Origin: a virus
Virus record (IMG/VR): IMGVR_UViG_3300047994_000123
Location: 1 to 37,618 of that record
DNA length: 37,618 bases
Reading direction: 5' to 3' (one strand)
Shown here piece by piece: positions 31,824 to 37,618 of this stretch; position 1 is the first letter of the stretch, and every line of letters starts with the position of its first letter. A model generated the notes under the pieces. The model had not been told where the DNA came from. It worked only from the letters and a program-made list of their open reading frames with translations, and made no database searches. The position numbers were made by a program, and so were the translations under genes.

Positions 31824-34204
31824 CGTATATTAATAGCAATTATCGTTCTGTTTCTCCAACATCTAACGAACGATCTCAGCCTTTAGGTAGACAAATAACT
31901 CTAAACGGTCTGTATATTGGATTTGTAAAAAATGTGGATGATGTACAAAAGAATGGCCGTTTACAAGTATGGATTCCTGATCTCGGATCTGCCCCTGATG
32001 ATGATCAGGGATGGATTACTGTAAACTATTGTTCACCCTTTGCAGGTGCTACAAATGTAGAAACAATTAGTAAATCAGATATTAAAAAATTTGAAGGAAC
32101 CCAAACTTCTTACGGTATGTGGATGGTTCCCCCTGATATTAATAACGAAGTTGCAGTTATGTTTGTTTCGGGAGATCCATCTAAAGGTATTTGGATTGGA
32201 TGCCTTTATAATCAGTTTATGAACCAAATGGTACCGGGAATGGCAGTTGATACAAAAAACTGGCAATATAATGGAATTCCTGTTCCTGTTGCTGAATATA
32301 ATAAATGGGATAAAAGTGTAACACAGCCCGATAGTGCATATCATCCATATCAAAAAACTAAATTTTCCGGACTAGGTAATCAAGGTCTTATCAGAGATCA
32401 GGGTAGAGGAATAACAACCTCTAGTGCTAGAAGAGAATCTCCTAGTAATGTCTTCGGTATTATTACCCCAGGGCCGGTGATCGATGATACTGCACCAATA
32501 GAAAGTATTCGAAGAAAAGGCGGATCGTCATTTATTATGGATGACGGTACAGGATCCGAGTATGTTCAGCTTACTACAAAAACAGGAGCGCAAATTAGAC
32601 TAGATGAAACAAATGGTTTTGTTTATCTAATTAACAGAGATGGTACAGCCTGGGTTCAAATGGATCAGCAAGGTAATATTGATATATTTGGTGCAACTAA
32701 TATATCAATGAGAGCCCAGAGAGATGTTAATATCCGTGCAGACAGAAACATCAATATAGAAGCCGGCCAAAATATATTTATGAAAGCGGCAATGGATACT
32801 GTAGAGACCACGACTCCATTTACCTACGATGTAAATAATATACCTAAACCCTCAAATATTCCTTATTGGAGTTATGTCGGCGAAGGTGCCGGAGATGGTG
32901 GCAATATTGTAATACAAGCATTAAACAATCTTCATAGTAAAACAACAAATGGTGCCTATTTGACAGTAGTAAATAATGATTTAAATATCAATGTAGGTAA
33001 TAATATCAGTGCAACTACAATTAATGGTAGTCAAGAATTTAATGCTAAACTTGGTGCAAAAATTACTACAGATGGTGCATTAGATATTGCTACTACCGGT
33101 AATATTAGAATGGGATCAAAAGGTTCTGTAAATTTAGTAGGCGGCAGTGATGTTGTTGTATGTTCGTCTGCCGGAATATCATTAAATTCGCAGAGTGATT
33201 TAAAAGCAATATCTGCAGGTTCTGTACAATTAACTTCAATAAGTGTAGATATTAGCGGTATGCTTAATGTAGGAGAATTATCTACATTAGGCGGAGGTAT
33301 GATTGCATCTGGACCAATAACATTGGGTGGTCCACCCATACCTGTAGCTCAGGCAGATCCTACAGCAAGCGAAGGTGCTCTATCTGCAGGATCTGCATCT
33401 GTAGCTGAAGTAAAACCATTAAACGATAAAATTAATATTCTTGCTACTTGGGCCGATAATACTACAAAATTTAAAAGAAATTCGCAGGCAATGCAAACAA
33501 TGGTTTCTAAATTACCGACATATGAGCCTTGTCCCGAGCACGAAAAGTTTAGTTTTTCTTTTATTGCTGGATATTCTCCACAAATTAATGAGGGGGATAA
33601 AACTTATGACGGATCAGCAGGTGCAGGAAACAATGCTAGTTCTACTCCAGTAGCAAATACTACACCCGGCGCCAATAATACAATGATTATGGGTGATCCA
33701 CCTACAGATAGTAGTGTAACCAAAGATATAAATATGCAAGCACTTCGCTGCCAGCTTATTGCACATGAAGGGCTAAAAAATCAAGTGTATGATGATATAG
33801 GCGGTTTACTATCTGCCGGTATAGGTCATTTATTAAGGGCAAACGAAGTAACAGAATATACACTAGGGTCTACAGTAGATTCATCTCAGATAGATACATG
33901 GTTTACACAAGATTCAATAACTGCCGTCAAAACCTGTCAGCAGCTTATGGGAGATGTCTGGAGTGATTTTTCGGATATTAGAAAACGTGCATTAGCAGAC
34001 CTTGCATACAATATAGGTAAAACAAGATTATCTAAATTTATTAATTTCATTGCATCAATGAAGGCAAAAGATTATAATGCAGCAGCAGATGCCCTTCGTA
34101 ATTCTAAATGGTATACACAGGTAGGTCGTCGAGGTCCGGATCTAGTAACAATGATTTCGAGTAATTTAGATCCTACCGGCTGCGATAAAAAATTTCCAGG
34201 ATAA
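31820..34204 (+). CDS. 5: Tail spike/needle protein, gp5-like, with C-terminal lysozyme domain
   Basis: A 794-residue protein. Residues about 25-150 form the OB-fold domain of gp5/VgrG proteins (GLYIGFVKNVDD, GRLQVWIPDLGS, GDPSKGIWIGCLY). About 235-505 are short-period strands (INRDGTAWVQMDQQGNIDIFG, NVNIRADRNINIEAGQNIFMKA) building the triple beta-helix needle. A linker leads to a T4-lysozyme-type GH24 domain (about 640-780): LIAHEGLKNQVYDD (Glu650, Asp659) and AGIGHLL, with Ser665 where T4 lysozyme has catalytic Thr26. In T4 gp5 the lysozyme lies between OB fold and needle, so the order is changed here. The protein punctures the outer envelope and opens peptidoglycan. Confidence 0.88.
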   Translation: MTYINSNYRSVSPTSNERSQPLGRQITLNGLYIGFVKNVDDVQKNGRLQVWIPDLGSAPDDDQGWITVNYCSPFAGATNVETISKSDIKKFEGTQTSYGMWMVPPDINNEVAVMFVSGDPSKGIWIGCLYNQFMNQMVPGMAVDTKNWQYNGIPVPVAEYNKWDKSVTQPDSAYHPYQKTKFSGLGNQGLIRDQGRGITTSSARRESPSNVFGIITPGPVIDDTAPIESIRRKGGSSFIMDDGTGSEYVQLTTKTGAQIRLDETNGFVYLINRDGTAWVQMDQQGNIDIFGATNISMRAQRDVNIRADRNINIEAGQNIFMKAAMDTVETTTPFTYDVNNIPKPSNIPYWSYVGEGAGDGGNIVIQALNNLHSKTTNGAYLTVVNNDLNINVGNNISATTINGSQEFNAKLGAKITTDGALDIATTGNIRMGSKGSVNLVGGSDVVVCSSAGISLNSQSDLKAISAGSVQLTSISVDISGMLNVGELSTLGGGMIASGPITLGGPPIPVAQADPTASEGALSAGSASVAEVKPLNDKINILATWADNTTKFKRNSQAMQTMVSKLPTYEPCPEHEKFSFSFIAGYSPQINEGDKTYDGSAGAGNNASSTPVANTTPGANNTMIMGDPPTDSSVTKDINMQALRCQLIAHEGLKNQVYDDIGGLLSAGIGHLLRANEVTEYTLGSTVDSSQIDTWFTQDSITAVKTCQQLMGDVWSDFSDIRKRALADLAYNIGKTRLSKFINFIASMKAKDYNAAADALRNSKWYTQVGRRGPDLVTMISSNLDPTGCDKKFPG

Positions 34205-34207
34205 AAT

Positions 34208-34999
34208 ATGGCTTGCACACCACCAACAATCACAGTAGGAGGCGTAACATTATCAACTAGTGATTTTGAAAACGCTAAGGAATTATTAAATACAGTTAGT
34301 GGCGACGGTGGCGATCCCACACTCGATGGTTATGAAGAAAATATTGCTACAGGAAATAATACAGCAGGTAGTCGTGGAATTCAAATACCAAGTTCTCTAA
34401 ACGGAACTATTCCTCAACAAACTTCTTTACCGCCACCTATAAGTCAACAATCAACAGATAGTAATTTAACTTCGGGCAAAGGTGGAAATGGTATACCTGT
34501 TGCATGCACTCCGTGGTCTATGAGTTATGATGAACAATTAAGTCCTAATTTTAAAGTTAGAGATTTTACTATAGGTGCAGTATTTCCTAATGAACTAAAT
34601 GATTATCCTGGATACACTAAAGATGAAAGATTTTGTAATATAAAAAATCTTGCTGTAAATATTGCCGAACCTCTTTTAGCTAAATTTGGATATTTAACTA
34701 TAAATTCTGGTATTAGAAATAAAACTTCAACACCTTCTGGGGTTAGTCAGCACATAACAGGTCAAGCATTTGATGTTCAATTTGCTGGTTGGACATATGC
34801 AAAATATTGGGAAAATGCTGTTTGGGTAAAAGATAATCTACCTTACGATCAGTTCATATTTGAGCATAGTGATAAAACAGGGCTTGCATGGTTTCATTTA
34901 AGTTATAATAAATTAGGAAATAGACCAAACGGTACAGCAAGTAAGGTACTTACTATGTATAGAAATAGATATGATCCAGGACTAAAACGATTCGGATAA
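34208..34999 (+). CDS. Baseplate-associated M15-type peptidoglycan peptidase
   Basis: A 263-residue protein. An N-terminal ~100-residue Ser/Thr/Gly/Pro-rich part precedes a zinc peptidase domain. INSGIRNKTSTPSG, SQHITGQAFDVQF (His182, Asp189) and LAWFHLSY (His230) form the H-x6-D...H metal set of the M15 (VanY/D-Ala-D-Ala carboxypeptidase-like) group, which cleaves cross-links or stem peptides. It starts 3 bases after the gp5 stop, so both wall enzymes are made together, and there is no signal peptide. A virion-bound role at the needle tip or baseplate is inferred. Confidence 0.75.
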   Translation: MACTPPTITVGGVTLSTSDFENAKELLNTVSGDGGDPTLDGYEENIATGNNTAGSRGIQIPSSLNGTIPQQTSLPPPISQQSTDSNLTSGKGGNGIPVACTPWSMSYDEQLSPNFKVRDFTIGAVFPNELNDYPGYTKDERFCNIKNLAVNIAEPLLAKFGYLTINSGIRNKTSTPSGVSQHITGQAFDVQFAGWTYAKYWENAVWVKDNLPYDQFIFEHSDKTGLAWFHLSYNKLGNRPNGTASKVLTMYRNRYDPGLKRFG

Positions 35000-35027
35000 C
35001 AAACAATAAAGCATCATATTATTTCCC

Positions 35028-35036
35028 TGATAAATA
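35028..35036 (+). promoter_or_regulatory. Late promoter (TGATAAATA) for genes 25 and 6
   Basis: The plus strand reads CTGATAAATAAAC, with an expected start near 35042, right at the AAGGGAG ribosome site 11 bases before the gp25 ATG. The leader is therefore very short. Confidence 0.75.
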
Positions 35037-35052
35037 AACAAAAGGGAGTTAT

Positions 35053-35475
35053 ATGGCTACAGGAAATCAAAAAGGATATGTTCAATCTACAAGTAACACA
35101 ATACAATCTTACTTTGTAGGATTTAATACTGTTAATCAACCAAACCCGCCATATTCTTTAACAAATCTCGATATTATTAAAAGAGATATATTAAATCAAT
35201 TTGCAACACCGATTGGATCGAGGGTTATGCTTCCAAGTTTCGGTACATATATTTACAATTATTTATTCGACCCATTTGACGAGATTACTAAAAATAGCAT
35301 TATAGACGATGCAGTGCGGGTCGTACAATCAGACCCGAGAGTTCAGCTAGTAAATATTGACGTTTATCAAGAAGACCAATCATTGAATATTGTAATGAAC
35401 TTATACTTCGTACCAGAATCTGTAACAGATAATTTATTTGTTGCGTTTTCTTTAAATGATCAGGAGACTTTTTAA
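35053..35475 (+). CDS. 25: Baseplate wedge subunit, T4 gp25-like
   Basis: A 140-residue protein of the gpW/gp25 family (T4 gp25 is 132). The core reads IIKRDILNQFATPIGSRVML, then PSFGTYIYNYLFDPFDE, the usual strand-turn-helix in which gp25 contacts gp6 and starts sheath assembly. A final beta hairpin (VQLVNIDVYQEDQSLNIVMN) is typical of the family. AAGGGAG precedes the start. The stop overlaps the gp6 start (TAATG), giving coupled synthesis of two wedge partners. Confidence 0.93.
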   Translation: MATGNQKGYVQSTSNTIQSYFVGFNTVNQPNPPYSLTNLDIIKRDILNQFATPIGSRVMLPSFGTYIYNYLFDPFDEITKNSIIDDAVRVVQSDPRVQLVNIDVYQEDQSLNIVMNLYFVPESVTDNLFVAFSLNDQETF

Positions 35476-37618
35476 TGTCAGAATCGATCCGTCAATCGAA
35501 TTTATTTTCTTCGGAAGATTATAAGAAGGTTTTTAAAGCATATCAATTTATTGATTATACTGCCTATGACTTTGATACACTCAAACAAGCTTTAATAAAT
35601 TATATTCAGACTTATTATCCAGAAGATTTTAATGATTATATTGAAAGTTCTGAATTTATTGCAATTATTGAATTACTTGCTTATTTTGGTACCAGCCTGG
35701 CATTTAGAACAGACTTAAATAGTCGTGAAAATTTCATCGATACTGCAGAGCGTAGAGAAAGTATTATTCGCCTTGCTCAGATGGTAAATTATGTTCCACG
35801 TAGAAATATTGCTTCTAGTGGTTTATTTAAAATCTCATCGTTACAGACAGATCAGCCATTAGTCGATGCCAATGGTGTAAACATAAATGATTTAACAATA
35901 TTTTGGAATGATCCCAATAATCCAGATTGGTTTGATCAATTTATTCAAATATGTAATGCAGCATTTAGCTCATTGAATCCTTTTGGAAGACCAACAAAAA
36001 GCGGAACTATCGGAAGTATTCCTACAGACTTATATGAATTAGATAACGTACTTCAATTAAATGTAGCATTTCAAACATCAGTAACAATTAACGGACAACA
36101 ATTTCCTATTGATATTTGTAATCCTGATTTTACAACAAATCAAACTATATTCGAAAAAGATCCAGATCCTTCTGAGCCATTTAGTTTTATCTATAGAAAT
36201 GATAGTCTTGGTGTATCGTCGCCTAATACTGGATTTTTCTTATTTTTTAAACAAGGTACATTAACAAATATTGATACAAATTTTGATTTCCCTGTTCCTA
36301 ATAGAGTTTTCCCTATTAATATTCAAAATATTAATCAGGATGATGTTTACGTTCAGGAAACAGATCAAAACGGTAATGTTTTAGCAAAATGGGCTAAAGT
36401 TCCGGCGCTTGCTGGTGAAAATATTATCTATAATAGTATTCAATTTTCAGAAAGAAATATATTTGATGTAATTTCGGGAGCTAACGATACTATATCGGTA
36501 AGATTTGCAGATGGTAATTTTGGTAATGTGCCAACTGGATTATTTAGATTTTGGGTTCGCCCAAGTGCTAATCAAGCATTAGTGATTCGACCTGACAATG
36601 CTCAAGGTTTACAAATTAATATTCCTTATATCGGATCAGATCAACAACAATATACATTAAGGGTAGTATTTGACCTCGAACAAAGCGTCGGTAATTCTGC
36701 ACCTTCGGAAACAAACGAACAAATTAAACTTCGAGCACCGGAAGTATTTTCTACACAATCTCGTATGGTAAACGGAAGTGATTACAATGTTCTTCCGCTA
36801 ATATACGGAAATCAGATAGATAAAATTCAAGCTATCAACAGAACATACAGTGGTCAAAGCCGTTATATTGATCTAAACGATCCAACAGGTTTTCATAGAG
36901 ATTTAATTATCTTTGGCGAAGACGGAGCATTATTTAGAGATAATCAAAATGTATTAATTGAAGTTATCGAAGATTTATCAAATACAGGAAATATTAATAC
37001 TATTCTTATAAACAACATTCAAGAAATGTTACGAGATAGCAAAGTATCTACATTTTTTTACGATGAATATATTCCGCAATTTGAAGCCACTATTAGAGTA
37101 AATCCGCCTGTAACAGGTAGATCATTATTGGATCTTGTTCCTACATCTACAGATCCAGCAAATACAGCAATATTTTGGAAAACAAGTCCGTTAAAGTTTA
37201 AAAATAACACCGGATATTTTGTAAATGATCCTACTTCGACTACTGCGGTTGCATTAGAAAACGGGCTATCAACAAACAATGTCGATGGCGGAACTTATGA
37301 TGCATGGGGATTTATTAGGTCGGGTGCTGTGGTAGAATTTGCACCAAAAGGAACATTAAATACAAATCCGGTACTAACTAAACTTAGTACAGCGGGTGTG
37401 AATAATGTTATTCAAAATGGTCTTCAACTCATTGTTAATCAATCTAACCCATTTGCAAATATCGGCCCTGTCGAATTAAGTATAGAAGAACAAAACGGTT
37501 ATCAAGCTGTAAAAGTTTATCCAATCTTTAGAAACGAACTTACGACAACTGAAATACAAGAAATAGTAAGTAGAATAAATTCTGGTATTTCTTTTTGGAT
37601 GTATTACGATTTATTAGT
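35475..37618 (+). CDS. 6: Baseplate wedge subunit, T4 gp6-like, cut by the window edge
   Basis: At least 714 codons, open to the last base of the window. It begins MSESIRQSNLFSSEDYKKVF. Residues about 48-110 contain YPEDFNDYIESSEFIAIIEL, RTDLNSRENFIDTAERRES and IIRLAQMVNYVPRRNIASS, an unmistakable gp6 N-terminal domain. T4 gp6 is 660 residues, so this copy is already longer than T4's within the window. gp6 dimers form the inner ring of the baseplate and reorganise on contraction. The last visible part (YQAVKVYPIFRNELTTTEI, SFWMYYDLL) is still in frame. Confidence 0.92.
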   Translation, partial: MSESIRQSNLFSSEDYKKVFKAYQFIDYTAYDFDTLKQALINYIQTYYPEDFNDYIESSEFIAIIELLAYFGTSLAFRTDLNSRENFIDTAERRESIIRLAQMVNYVPRRNIASSGLFKISSLQTDQPLVDANGVNINDLTIFWNDPNNPDWFDQFIQICNAAFSSLNPFGRPTKSGTIGSIPTDLYELDNVLQLNVAFQTSVTINGQQFPIDICNPDFTTNQTIFEKDPDPSEPFSFIYRNDSLGVSSPNTGFFLFFKQGTLTNIDTNFDFPVPNRVFPINIQNINQDDVYVQETDQNGNVLAKWAKVPALAGENIIYNSIQFSERNIFDVISGANDTISVRFADGNFGNVPTGLFRFWVRPSANQALVIRPDNAQGLQINIPYIGSDQQQYTLRVVFDLEQSVGNSAPSETNEQIKLRAPEVFSTQSRMVNGSDYNVLPLIYGNQIDKIQAINRTYSGQSRYIDLNDPTGFHRDLIIFGEDGALFRDNQNVLIEVIEDLSNTGNINTILINNIQEMLRDSKVSTFFYDEYIPQFEATIRVNPPVTGRSLLDLVPTSTDPANTAIFWKTSPLKFKNNTGYFVNDPTSTTAVALENGLSTNNVDGGTYDAWGFIRSGAVVEFAPKGTLNTNPVLTKLSTAGVNNVIQNGLQLIVNQSNPFANIGPVELSIEEQNGYQAVKVYPIFRNELTTTEIQEIVSRINSGISFWMYYDLL

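Overview
The window is a piece of the genome of an AT-rich, T4-like (myovirus) tailed phage. The call rests on recognisable homologues of T4 structural and replication genes: head genes 20, 21, 22 and 23; baseplate genes 26, 53, 5, 25 and 6; the late sigma factor gene 55; and the recombination nuclease pair 47/46. Repeat-rich tail-fibre genes and the short major capsid protein resemble T4-like phages of aquatic bacteria more than T4 itself. The peptidoglycan-degrading enzymes imply a bacterial host with a murein wall; the host itself cannot be named from this sequence.

Layout from left to right. (1) 1-7515, minus strand: a tail-fibre/adhesin region with three repeat-rich fibre-like proteins, a DUF4376-like protein, a permuted papain-fold (NlpC/P60-like) putative hydrolase and the first 25 codons of another gene. 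(2) 7653-12062, minus: the head operon (small gp67-position protein, acidic core-like protein, prohead protease gp21, scaffold gp22, capsid gp23), ending at a strong terminator. (3) 12145-13767, minus: a free-standing homing-endonuclease-like gene inserted between gene 20 and the rest of the head operon. (4) 13812-18877, minus: portal gp20 carrying a 418-residue intein, preceded by a tape-measure-like protein. (5) 18958-20611, plus: gp26, a small gp51-position protein and an unknown protein. (6) 20612-21235: about 600 bases with no gene, rich in hairpins and ending in an intrinsic terminator; I read it as a candidate large noncoding RNA. (7) 21236-21820, minus: endolysin. (8) 21992-22765, plus: a Holliday-junction-resolvase-like nuclease and what looks like the C-terminal half of a second copy. 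(9) 22704-28118, minus: an operon of gp55 (with a 335-residue intein), gp47, gp46 and an unknown protein, driven by a near-ideal host sigma-70 promoter. (10) 28237 to the end, plus: the baseplate operons (tube-junction-like protein, gp53, large hub, gp5 with lysozyme, M15 peptidase, gp25, gp6 cut by the window edge).

Transcription logic: nine copies of (T/A)GATAAATA lie just upstream of structural or lysis operons in both orientations and match the T4 late promoter TATAAATA. The gene for the factor that reads such promoters, gp55, is under a host-type TTGACA-17-TATACT promoter. Because gp55 is interrupted by an intein, protein splicing must precede late transcription. The portal protein must likewise splice before heads can form. 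With the free-standing nuclease, three independent homing-type elements sit in 16 kb of essential genes.
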